From Actinobacteria bacterium UBA7398 (lineage in GTDB: Bacteria; Actinomycetota; Actinomycetes; Nanopelagicales; Nanopelagicaceae), in the NCBI GenBank assembly GCA_002470135.1, contig DKNC01000067.1:71362-85009 (forward strand): DNA of 13,648 bases. The letters run 5' to 3'. Shown in pieces: positions 1 to 6,588 of the stretch (position 1 is its first letter; every line of letters begins with the position of its first letter). The notes under the pieces were generated by a model. The model had not been told where the DNA came from. It saw only the letters and a list, made by a program, of their open reading frames with translations, and did not search any database. A program made the position numbers and the translations under genes.

Positions 1-173
1 ACACCACAATTGCAGATTTAGCGGTAGCAGCAGAATGTGGTCAAATTAAAACCGGTGCACCAGCTCGTAGTGAGCGAGTTGCTAAATACAATCAATTACT
101 TCGAATCGAAGCAGAACTTGGCGAAAGTGCTCGTTACGATGGGCGCGGCGCATTTCCGCGATTCTCTAATTAA
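1..173 (+). CDS. eno: Enolase, C-terminal end (partial)
   Basis: Only the last 56 codons are present; the reading frame starts at base 3 and ends with TAA at 171-173. The tail reads DLAVAAECGQIKTGAPARSE, then RVAKYNQLLRIEAELG, which is the near-invariant C-terminus of bacterial enolase. It carries the GQIKTGAP/RSER segment next to the active site and the YNQLLRIE helix. Enolase interconverts 2-phosphoglycerate and phosphoenolpyruvate in cytoplasmic glycolysis. The last residues (GRGAFPRFSN) are a lineage-variable end. It is followed after 16 bp by ftsB, the same order as Rv1023-Rv1024 in mycobacteria, so the two are probably co-transcribed. Confidence 0.97.
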   Translation, partial: TTIADLAVAAECGQIKTGAPARSERVAKYNQLLRIEAELGESARYDGRGAFPRFSN

Positions 174-189
174 GAATTAACCTTTTCTT

Positions 190-633
190 ATGAAGAAGCA
201 ACGATTAAAACGGCCGCATTTAGTACTTGGATCGTTCCTGACTGAAAAAGGAATTTCGGGGCGCTTGCTTGTTCTCTTCTTAGTCGTATTTGCGATGGCG
301 ATAACGCTAGCGCCACCTACCCAACATTATTTTGCACAGCGCGCCCAAATTAGCGCGTTGCAAGCCGATGTTGCAGATAACCAGAAGAAATTGAGTGATG
401 CGCTAGCGGAATTACAACTATGGCGCGATCCCAATTACGTTAAATCGCAAGCCCGCGAACGATTACATTTTGTGATGCCGGGCGAACGCCAATATATAGT
501 GATTGGCACTAATCAATCAGTATCAACTGATGCAAATACTGCAGCTCCGGTAAGTGAAAAATTCCCTATCGGAATTCCTTGGTATGCCCGTGTTATCTCT
601 TCGATAACTTCGGTAGGAGCTACAAATCCGTGA
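190..633 (+). CDS. ftsB: FtsB/DivIC-family septum formation initiator
   Basis: The 147-aa protein has a short basic N-terminus, one transmembrane helix (about residues 25-41), a coiled coil (about 48-77) and then the family signature WRDPNYVKSQARERL followed by VMPGE (residues 78-99). This is the architecture of the FtsB/DivIC divisome subunits, single-pass proteins that bind FtsL and FtsQ and help activate septal peptidoglycan synthesis. The 48-residue tail beyond the conserved box is low complexity but ends in a PWYARV segment. No clear Shine-Dalgarno lies in the 16 bp after eno, so translation may depend on coupling or on an A/T-rich start region. The gene corresponds by position and family to Rv1024 of M. 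tuberculosis. The stop overlaps the GTG start of the next gene. Confidence 0.93.
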   Translation: MKKQRLKRPHLVLGSFLTEKGISGRLLVLFLVVFAMAITLAPPTQHYFAQRAQISALQADVADNQKKLSDALAELQLWRDPNYVKSQARERLHFVMPGERQYIVIGTNQSVSTDANTAAPVSEKFPIGIPWYARVISSITSVGATNP

Positions 634-1136
634 GCGATAAACCGAGTCAAAGTGATTTAGATGCCGTAGAAATACAACTACAGCGAACCCCTAGAGATGT
701 GCATGGCATCGCACATAGATGCGATTGCGGATCTCCAGATGTGGTTGAAACGCCACCTCGACTAAGCGATGGCACCCCATTTCCAACTTTTTTCTACGCA
801 ACTTGCCCAAAGTTAACCGGTGCAATTTCTACTTTGGAATCAAGCGGTCTCATGGCAGAAATGAACACACGGCTAGAGAGCGATCCCGAACTTTCCGGAG
901 AATATGCGGCAGCACATCTAGATTATTTAGCAGCTCGCGCAGCGCTTGGTATTGAAGTTCCAGAGTTAGCAGAGATTTCTGCGGGCGGGATGCCCGAACG
1001 CGTTAAATGTTTGCACTCCTTAGTTGCACATTCACTTGCTGCAGGACCTGGCGTTAATCCACTTGGTGATGAAGCGCTAGCAATGTTACCCAAATGGTGG
1101 CTTAACGAATCTTGTCTTGAAGCTGCTACAAAATGA
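630..1136 (+). CDS. DUF501 family protein
   Basis: A 168-aa soluble protein of the actinobacterial DUF501 family; its biochemical function is unknown. Recognisable segments are IAHRCDCGSPDVVETPPRL and SDGTPFPTFFYATCPKL, then a helix LESSGLMAEMNTRLESDPEL. The Cys residues of the RCDCG motif and the later ATCP motif could bind a metal, but that is inference. I chose the GTG at 630 because it overlaps the ftsB TGA (GTGA), has a purine-rich TAGGAG about 10 bases upstream, and begins just before the conserved domain. An in-frame ATG at 579 would lie 55 bases inside ftsB and add unrelated residues. The ATGA overlap with the downstream phosphatase indicates translational coupling. The ftsB-DUF501-ppx order is conserved (Rv1024-Rv1026). 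Confidence 0.9.
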   Translation: MSDKPSQSDLDAVEIQLQRTPRDVHGIAHRCDCGSPDVVETPPRLSDGTPFPTFFYATCPKLTGAISTLESSGLMAEMNTRLESDPELSGEYAAAHLDYLAARAALGIEVPELAEISAGGMPERVKCLHSLVAHSLAAGPGVNPLGDEALAMLPKWWLNESCLEAATK

Positions 1137-2044
1137 GTCGAGTTGCTGCAATTGATTGTGGCACCAATTCAATCCGCCTATTAATTGCTGATATTGATAA
1201 TGGAAACTTTCGCGAAGTTGTGCGTGCAATGGAAATTGTCCGACTCGGACAGGGCGTTGATAAAACAAAATCTTTCCATCCAGATGCGATTGCGCGCACC
1301 CTTACCGCAGTAGAAAAATACGCAAAACAAATTGCTTCAAAAGGTGTTGAAAAAATTCGATTCTGTGCCACTAGTGCCACCCGCGACGCCACCAACCGCG
1401 ATTTATTTATTAATGGCGTTGAATCAATTCTTGGCATCAAACCAGAAGTAATTCCGGGCGAAGAAGAAGCGGCGCTCTCATTTATAGGTGCCACCAAAGA
1501 GCTCGCACTTTCCGATGGCCCATTCCTAGTTGTAGATATTGGCGGCGGATCAACTGAATTTGTATATGGAACCGAAAAAGTTGCCTTTGCTAAAAGTGTA
1601 AATATCGGATGCGTCCGAATGTCCGAGCGACATTTCACATCAGCGCCGCCAACCCCAGGTTCAATTGTCGAGGCCATCAGCGATATCGACGAAGCAATTG
1701 CAGTTGCCGCAAAAGCAGTACCAATCACTGAGGCTAATACTTTAATCGCAGTTGCTGGCACCGCCACCACTGTGGCTGCAGCAGCTTTAGATTTAGATAA
1801 TTACGATCGCTATGCAATTCATTTATCTCGAATTAGCGCAGAAAAAACTTTTGCAGTTGCAAAACGATTTCAAAGCATGGAGCGAGGTGAGATTGAAAGC
1901 CTTGGCTACATGCATTCTGGCCGAGTAGATGTAATCGCAGCTGGCTCTTTAGTACTCTCTCGAATTATGCTTGCAACCGGCGCTAAGGAATTCGTGGCTT
2001 CCGAATCCGACATACTCGATGGCATGGCGTGGTCGATTAGTTAA
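1133..2044 (+). CDS. ppx: Ppx/GppA-family exopolyphosphatase / pppGpp phosphatase
   Basis: A 303-aa protein with the two-lobed ASKHA phosphatase fold. Visible motifs are the phosphate-1 loop AIDCGTNSIRLLIAD (residues 6-20), ATSATRDATN (79-88), the acidic PGEEEAALSF segment (108-117, location of the catalytic Glu in the family), VVDIGGGSTEF (133-143) and an AGTATTVAA adenosine/phosphate loop near residue 210. The family removes terminal phosphates from inorganic polyphosphate or from pppGpp; sequence alone does not say which substrate is used here. Length fits the short actinobacterial form (Rv0496/Rv1026) that lacks the C-terminal HD domain of the E. coli enzymes. Its ATG overlaps the DUF501 stop by 4 bases (ATGA), and the next ATG is one base after its stop, so it is embedded in an operon. 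Confidence 0.93.
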   Translation: MSRVAAIDCGTNSIRLLIADIDNGNFREVVRAMEIVRLGQGVDKTKSFHPDAIARTLTAVEKYAKQIASKGVEKIRFCATSATRDATNRDLFINGVESILGIKPEVIPGEEEAALSFIGATKELALSDGPFLVVDIGGGSTEFVYGTEKVAFAKSVNIGCVRMSERHFTSAPPTPGSIVEAISDIDEAIAVAAKAVPITEANTLIAVAGTATTVAAAALDLDNYDRYAIHLSRISAEKTFAVAKRFQSMERGEIESLGYMHSGRVDVIAAGSLVLSRIMLATGAKEFVASESDILDGMAWSIS

Positions 2045-2045
2045 A

Positions 2046-2777
2046 ATGGCTAAAGATCCAACGAAAATCAAATCTTTAATAGAGCTTGATAAAGCGATCA
2101 CTAGTTGCAAGCTCTGCCCACGCCTGGTGGGTTGGCGCGAAGAAGTAGCAATTACCAAACGCAAATCTTATGAAACCGAAAAATATTGGGGGAAACCAAT
2201 CCCGGGATTTGGTTCTGAAAACGCTTCGCTTCTTATTGTTGGCTTAGCGCCCGGAGCGCATGGCGCAAACCGAACCGGCCGAATCTTTACCGGAGATCGT
2301 TCTGGTGATTGGTTATTTGGTTCGCTCTATCGAAATGGTTTAGCAAAAATTGCAATTAGTGTTGACCGTAACGATGGTCAAGAACTTCCAACCTCACGGA
2401 TTGCATGCGCAGTCAGATGTGCGCCACCCGATAACAAACCAAGTACTGAAGAGAAAGCAATCTGTGCGCCTTGGCTGCATCGCGAATTGGAATTACTTTT
2501 TCCAACCTTAAAATCAATTTTGGTGCTGGGCAACTTTGCTTGGGGTGCGACTATTTCGGCGCTAACCGCCCTAGGTGAGACGATGCCAATACCCAGACCA
2601 AAATTTGGCCATGGCGCTAACTTCAAATTCAAAGGAAAAGATGGTGCCACTCGCTTAGTAATAGCTAGTTACCACCCAAGTCAACAGAACACATTCACTG
2701 GAAAGTTAACGGAACAGCAGTTGGATTCGGTGATAAAAAAAGCAGGTAGATTTGCCCAGTTAGGTATGCCCTCGTAG
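2046..2777 (+). CDS. udgB: Uracil-DNA glycosylase family 5 (UdgB), Fe-S type
   Basis: A 243-aa base-excision repair enzyme that removes uracil and other deaminated bases from DNA. Motif 1 reads GLAPGAHGANRTGR (66-79) followed by FTGDRSGD, and the distal motif is HPSQQNTFTGKLT near residues 218-230. Both are hallmarks of the type 5 (UDGb) family, as in Rv1259 and the Thermus enzyme. Four Cys placed as in the family, C21 and C24 (CKLC), C125 (VRCAPPDNKP) and C140, should hold a [4Fe-4S] cluster. The ATG at 2046 lies one base after the ppx stop and precedes the conserved CKLCPRLV helix; an earlier in-frame ATG at 1971 is inside ppx and is rejected. The TAG stop (2775-2777) lies inside the following tRNA gene. 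Confidence 0.92.
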   Translation: MAKDPTKIKSLIELDKAITSCKLCPRLVGWREEVAITKRKSYETEKYWGKPIPGFGSENASLLIVGLAPGAHGANRTGRIFTGDRSGDWLFGSLYRNGLAKIAISVDRNDGQELPTSRIACAVRCAPPDNKPSTEEKAICAPWLHRELELLFPTLKSILVLGNFAWGATISALTALGETMPIPRPKFGHGANFKFKGKDGATRLVIASYHPSQQNTFTGKLTEQQLDSVIKKAGRFAQLGMPS

Positions 2778-2840
2778 CCCAATGGCAGAGGCAGAGGACT
2801 TAAAATCCTCCAAGTGTCGGTTCGACCCCGACCGAGGGCA
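2768..2840 (+). tRNA. tRNA with UAA (Leu) anticodon, class I shape
   Basis: A complete 73-nt cloverleaf. Acceptor stem GCCCTCG (2768-2774) pairs fully with CGAGGGC (2833-2839), with discriminator A2840 and no encoded CCA. T8 and A9 are 2775-2776. The D stem is GCC/GGC (2777-2779 with 2790-2792), with GG in the loop. The anticodon stem is GAGGA/TCCTC (2794-2798 with 2806-2810) with loop CTTAAAA, so the anticodon is TAA (2801-2803), which reads UUA leucine codons. The variable loop is only CAAGT (2811-2815). The T stem is GTCGG/CCGAC with loop TTCGACC. Bacterial tRNA-Leu normally has a long class II variable arm, so the Leu assignment rests on the anticodon alone. The first ten bases overlap the udgB 3' end. 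Confidence 0.9.
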
Positions 2841-2857
2841 CTCTCAGGAAAAAGCCT

Positions 2858-2863
2858 TAATAT
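2858..2863 (+). promoter_or_regulatory. Possible -10 element for the YccA-like gene
   Basis: TAATAT lies about 29 bases upstream of the ATG at 2892, in the 51-bp gap after the tRNA. It is a reasonable -10 hexamer, but the sequence 17 bases further upstream (AGGGCA, inside the tRNA 3' end) is a poor -35. A start here would give a leader of about 20 nt that includes the AAAGGGAAG ribosome binding site. Weak evidence only. Confidence 0.25.
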
Positions 2864-2891
2864 ATGGGCTCCATCAACCGAAAGGGAAGTA

Positions 2892-3692
2892 ATGCAAAGT
2901 TCAAACCCTGTTTTAGGACGGGCTTTTAACCAACGTGGTTATGCCGCGATGGGTACCACTACGGATAGCGATGTTTCTGCTGATCAATTAGAGAAAACAT
3001 TTAACGCACCAGCTGCATCTTCAATGCGCACTGGTCGGATGACAATTGATGATGTCATTACTCGTACTGGAATTTTGTTTGCAGTATTAGTCGCGGTTGG
3101 CGCAGTTGCTTGGACTTCGAATCTTGGCGGCGGGGCGTTAATGCTCGGTTTATTTGGTGGTTTCATTCTTGCGATGGTTATTTCATTTGGAAAAACAGTT
3201 CGCCCACCGCTAATCATTGCTTATGCTGCGCTAGAAGGTTTAGCACTTGGCGTAATTAGCCATATTTACAATCAAATTTATAGTGGGATTGTGGTGCAAG
3301 CAATTGTGGCAACCCTCGCCGCATTTACTGGAGTGCTATTTGCATATAAGAGTGGCCGAGTACGGGCTACCCCAAAATTCCAACGCGCACTTATTGGCGC
3401 TGTCATCGGATATTTAATTCTCGGTGTGGCAAGTTTAATCGGTGGCGCATTCTTTAACTTAGGTAATGGCATGGGACTTTACGGTCTTAGCTCCGTTGGA
3501 CCACTACTTGCAATTGCTGGCGTTGCGCTCGCAAGTTTCTTTCTAGTACTGGATTTCGATCAGATTGAAAAAGGAATCCAAACTGGCGCACCAGTCGAAC
3601 AATCTTGGATCGCAGGCTTTGGCTTGATGGTCACAATTGTCTGGCTATATTTAGAAGTTTTACGCTTGATCTCGATCTTGCGGCGCGACTAA
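2892..3692 (+). CDS. Bax inhibitor-1/YccA-like integral membrane protein
   Basis: A 266-aa protein. A 60-residue cytoplasmic N-terminus starting MQSSNPVLGRAF, typical of actinobacterial members, precedes about seven hydrophobic helices between residues 62 and 260. Conserved spots include AYAALEGLALGVISH and, near the C-terminus, FFLVLDFDQIEKGIQTG, the segment bearing the acidic residues implicated in pH/Ca2+ gating in BsYetJ-type relatives. The family forms cation leak channels or modulates membrane protease quality control; the role here is not known. I start at the ATG at 2892 because AAAGGGAAG sits 5-6 bases before it, while the longer open frame runs back into the tRNA gene. The 3' end overlaps the convergent MFS gene by 33 bases. 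Confidence 0.88.
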   Translation: MQSSNPVLGRAFNQRGYAAMGTTTDSDVSADQLEKTFNAPAASSMRTGRMTIDDVITRTGILFAVLVAVGAVAWTSNLGGGALMLGLFGGFILAMVISFGKTVRPPLIIAYAALEGLALGVISHIYNQIYSGIVVQAIVATLAAFTGVLFAYKSGRVRATPKFQRALIGAVIGYLILGVASLIGGAFFNLGNGMGLYGLSSVGPLLAIAGVALASFFLVLDFDQIEKGIQTGAPVEQSWIAGFGLMVTIVWLYLEVLRLISILRRD

Positions 3693-4871
3693 ATTCCTAG
3701 TTTCAGGTAAGCGAGCTGCAAGCAGTATCGCTATTGAAAAAGCAAGAGCTGTTGTGGCAAAGGCGGTGCGATAGGAAGAGATATCGGAGATATAGCCGAG
3801 CAAAATCGGTCCGACCATCATTCCCGCATCGCCAGCCATCTGAAATATCGCAATAACTTTTCCGCTACGCCCCTTTATTACATCTCCAACTAAAGCTGCG
3901 CCGGTGCCACCAAATGCGCCACCTAGGCCAAAGAAAAGCATTGAAAGTAAGAACATCCAAGTTGTAGTGGCAAAGATTAAAAAGCCCAAGCCAATTGAGA
4001 TCATTGTGAAACCGATAAGCAACGCAGCTCGCCTACCTGAATTATCCGAGAATCGGCCAGCGCGAATTAAAATTAAACCTTGCGCAAGTGCGCTTAACGT
4101 AAAACCAAATCCAACAATTGTTGTGGTTCCATGTAATTCTTCAGTTACAAATAGCGGAAGTATTGACGAGCGGACCCCAAATAAAACCCAGGTTGATAAG
4201 AAAGTCATAATCAACGCATATCGAAATGGTCGGATTTTAAGCGCTTCAAACATTTTAGTTGTTGGTTGGGAATCATCGTTTTCAGTTTTAGTGCCGAAAC
4301 GTGCTTCATGTAAATAAAATAAACCGATTGAACCAGCGATTGAGAGCGTTACCGCATAGATAAAGAATGGTGCGCGTGGTGAGAACGCAATTAACGCGCC
4401 ACCGAAAGCTGGACCAGCAATGCTGCCAACTAAGAATCCGCCGTTATATACCGATTGGGCGCGAGCGCGTTGGCTATCGCTAGCAACTCGTAATATTAGC
4501 GATCCGGAAGCCACCGAAAACATTGACGAACCTAACCCACCAGCTGCGCGTAAGAAGAGTAATTGCTCGTAACTCTGTGCTAATCCAGAGAGAAAGACGA
4601 AGAAAGCGACCATAAATAAGCCACTTCCAAGCGTTAAACGCTCGCCGAATCGATCTACTAATTTTCCGGATATTAAGCCAGAAGCTAATCTAGTAATAGC
4701 AAACATAGAAACTACTAGCCCAATTGCGGCATTACTTACGCCAAAAGATTTAGCGAAGATTGGGATGGCTGGAATTATTAAGCCAAAACCAAGTGCAACG
4801 AAAAACGAAACGGCAGTAACTACCGCTACTTCTTTAGGTAGGTCGGCAAACGGTGATTTAAACCGTTTAAT
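3660..4871 (-). CDS. 12-TM MFS transporter (probable drug efflux), ATT start
   Basis: A major facilitator with about 12 helices; the length of 403 aa from the ATT is normal for the family. The first half contains motif A, GKLVDRFGERLTLG, after the second helix. Further features are PAFGGAL (motif C-like region) and GRFSDNSGRRAALLIG in the second half. The first ATG in frame (4706) would delete helix 1. The frame stays open upstream and encodes KSPFADLPKEVAVV, then SFFVALGFGLIIPAIPIFAK, a standard MFS first helix with the loop into helix 2. No ATG, GTG or TTG exists between 4707 and the upstream in-frame stop (4896-4898). ATT at 4871-4869 overlaps the stop of the upstream transporter gene (TAATT), 10 bases after GGAGAGG, and is the most plausible start. 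Substrate unknown; co-transcribed with the DHA2 gene. Confidence 0.85.
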   Translation of the reverse strand: MKRFKSPFADLPKEVAVVTAVSFFVALGFGLIIPAIPIFAKSFGVSNAAIGLVVSMFAITRLASGLISGKLVDRFGERLTLGSGLFMVAFFVFLSGLAQSYEQLLFLRAAGGLGSSMFSVASGSLILRVASDSQRARAQSVYNGGFLVGSIAGPAFGGALIAFSPRAPFFIYAVTLSIAGSIGLFYLHEARFGTKTENDDSQPTTKMFEALKIRPFRYALIMTFLSTWVLFGVRSSILPLFVTEELHGTTTIVGFGFTLSALAQGLILIRAGRFSDNSGRRAALLIGFTMISIGLGFLIFATTTWMFLLSMLFFGLGGAFGGTGAALVGDVIKGRSGKVIAIFQMAGDAGMMVGPILLGYISDISSYRTAFATTALAFSIAILLAARLPETRNLVAPQDRDQA

Positions 4872-6466
4872 TAGCCAAGCGCCTCTCCGGCTGCTTCATG
4901 TTTTGCGGTTGCATGATCCGCACCGCTTTGTAGCGGCTTCTCTCTAAGAAATAGCGAGAAGAGGAATCCAACCAACATGATTGGCGCAGCAGAAAGGAAA
5001 ACCACGTGGAAAGCGTTGCTAAATCCGGTTAGTACAACGTTCTGTACCTCGATTGGAAGTTTCACTAAACCAGCTGTGTTACTTGTCAGTCCAGCAATCT
5101 GAGCTTTATCTACACCAGCCATCAGAGTTGGGTTGGTAGTAGCTAAATCAGCGAAGCCAGTTGCGAGATTATGTGAAACCCGGTTATTTAAAATTGTGCC
5201 AAAGATTGCAGTTCCGAATGCGCCACCAAGACTTCTAAAGAAAGTATTTGAACTTGTAGCGATACCTAAATCTTTGAAATCTACGGCGTTCTGCAACGCG
5301 ATTACCAAAGTTTGCATGGAGAGACCAAGACCGCCGCCAACGATGATTGCATAGATTGAGACTTCCCAATAAGGTGTATCAATATCCAAACGGCTCATTA
5401 GCAATAATCCAATAGTCATCAACAACGTTCCTAATACCGGGAATTTCTTATATTTTCCGGTGGAAGAAATCATTTTTCCGCTAGTTATAGTCATTGAGAC
5501 AATGCCGAGCATTAACGGAATTAGCTTAAGACCCGAGGATGTCGCGCTATTTCTCTGAATAACTTGTAGGTAGAGCGGCAACATAACGATTGCACCAAAC
5601 ATTCCGGCACCTACCACGAAGCCGAGCACAGAAGTAAGCGAGAACGTGTGATTCTTAAAGAGATATAGCGGCAAAATTGGCTCTACGGCTTTGCTTTCCC
5701 AGAACAAGAAAACCACGGCGAATAAAATTCCACCCAGGAGGAAAATTAAAGTTTTCGGATCGGTCCAACCGCTTTCCGGACCATAAACAGAAACTCCTAG
5801 CAGGATGGCAACCACACCAATGACCATCAAAAGTGCGCCTAGGTAATCGATATTGTGATCGCGCTTAACTTTAGGAATATGTAAGACAATTGATGTAACC
5901 ACCATTGCAAGAATTCCAAACGGAATGTTTATATAGAAAATCCATCGCCATCCGGTAATGCCAAGAATCGTTCCGTGATCCGAGAAGAAACCACCAAGCA
6001 ATGGACCGGCAACTGATGCAAGACCCCAGACTGCGCCAAAGTAACCTTGATACTTACCGCGTTCGCGCGGTGAAACAATGTCACCAATAATTACGAAGGT
6101 AAGACCCATTAATCCGCCGGCACCTAATCCTTGCAGTGCGCGAGTGGCAATTAGTTGAGTCATGTTCTGCGACATACCGGCAAGCAGCGATCCGATAAGG
6201 AAGGTAACAATGGCAAATTGATAAACCGGACGACGGCCATAAAGATCGGAAATTTTTCCATAGAGCGGTGTTGATGCAGTCGAAGTTAAAAGATAGGCAG
6301 TAACAACCCAGGAGTAATGATTAAGTCCGCTGAAATCTTCAACGATTCGTTTTAGCGCGGTCGAGACGATGGTCTGATCAAGTGCGGCAAGTAACATGCC
6401 GGTCATAAGTCCGCTTAGGACAACCATGATTTCTTTATGAGTTAGTGGACCAGGCGCTTTAGACAT
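4871..6466 (-). CDS. DHA2-family (EmrB/QacA) 14-TM multidrug MFS transporter
   Basis: A 531-aa proton-coupled exporter. Helix 1 carries the family motif D1, LDQTIVSTAL (29-38). The helix 2-3 loop has motif A, GKISDLYGRRPV (70-81), and helix 5 has motif C, ASVAGPLLGGFF. The size and about 14 hydrophobic segments match the EmrB/QacA subfamily of drug:H+ antiporters; the substrate cannot be read from sequence. The ATG at 6466 has GAAAGG about 6 bases upstream on the minus strand. The C-terminus, after the last helix (near LVGFLFSLFL), is a short charged tail. It is the first gene of a two-gene minus-strand operon with the 12-TM MFS transporter and is divergent from the ABC exporter, with 122 bp between the starts. 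Confidence 0.92.
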   Translation of the reverse strand: MSKAPGPLTHKEIMVVLSGLMTGMLLAALDQTIVSTALKRIVEDFSGLNHYSWVVTAYLLTSTASTPLYGKISDLYGRRPVYQFAIVTFLIGSLLAGMSQNMTQLIATRALQGLGAGGLMGLTFVIIGDIVSPRERGKYQGYFGAVWGLASVAGPLLGGFFSDHGTILGITGWRWIFYINIPFGILAMVVTSIVLHIPKVKRDHNIDYLGALLMVIGVVAILLGVSVYGPESGWTDPKTLIFLLGGILFAVVFLFWESKAVEPILPLYLFKNHTFSLTSVLGFVVGAGMFGAIVMLPLYLQVIQRNSATSSGLKLIPLMLGIVSMTITSGKMISSTGKYKKFPVLGTLLMTIGLLLMSRLDIDTPYWEVSIYAIIVGGGLGLSMQTLVIALQNAVDFKDLGIATSSNTFFRSLGGAFGTAIFGTILNNRVSHNLATGFADLATTNPTLMAGVDKAQIAGLTSNTAGLVKLPIEVQNVVLTGFSNAFHVVFLSAAPIMLVGFLFSLFLREKPLQSGADHATAKHEAAGEALG

Positions 6467-6588
6467 AAAAACCTTTCAGAGCGGGCAAATTGGGCGATGA
6501 AATAATCTTTGAACTTTCAACTACTATCCTACTACGCGAGCCACTATTATTTCGCATGAAGCGATTGATTATGTAGAAAGTGATCTAG
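6467..6588. promoter_or_regulatory. Divergent promoter/operator region between two efflux operons
   Basis: This 122-bp gap must hold the start signals for both the DHA2 transporter (minus) and the ABC exporter (plus). It contains an inverted repeat TTGAA-CT-TTCAA (6509-6520) directly followed by a direct repeat CTACTA-TC-CTACTA (6521-6534). On the minus strand TTGAAA resembles a -35 element. On the plus strand TATTAT (6545-6550) resembles a -10 element, with a TSS then about 30 bases before the ATG at 6589. The repeats could be an operator for a shared regulator, but no regulator gene is present nearby, so this is inference. Confidence 0.45.

Noticed and set aside
579..629. An upstream in-frame ATG for the DUF501 gene
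   Set aside because: It lies inside ftsB and adds residues unlike the family; the GTG at 630 overlaps the ftsB stop and has a better ribosome binding site.
1126..1770. 214-aa open frame on the minus strand within ppx
   Set aside because: It is a shadow of the ppx reading frame with Ser/Ala-rich low-complexity sequence and no recognisable motif.
2814..2891. Longer N-terminus for the YccA-like protein
   Set aside because: The extra codons run through the tRNA 3' half; the ATG at 2892 has a good AAAGGGAAG and starts with the expected MQSSNPVL.
3904..4317. 137-aa open frame on the plus strand
   Set aside because: It is antisense to the 12-TM MFS gene, is rich in Pro/Lys/Ile without domain pattern and has no context as a gene.
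4869..4896. Frameshift fusion of the two MFS transporters
   Set aside because: A -1 shift before the upstream stop would join them, but no slippery heptamer is present in the overlapping open stretch and both proteins are complete; reinitiation at ATT fits better.
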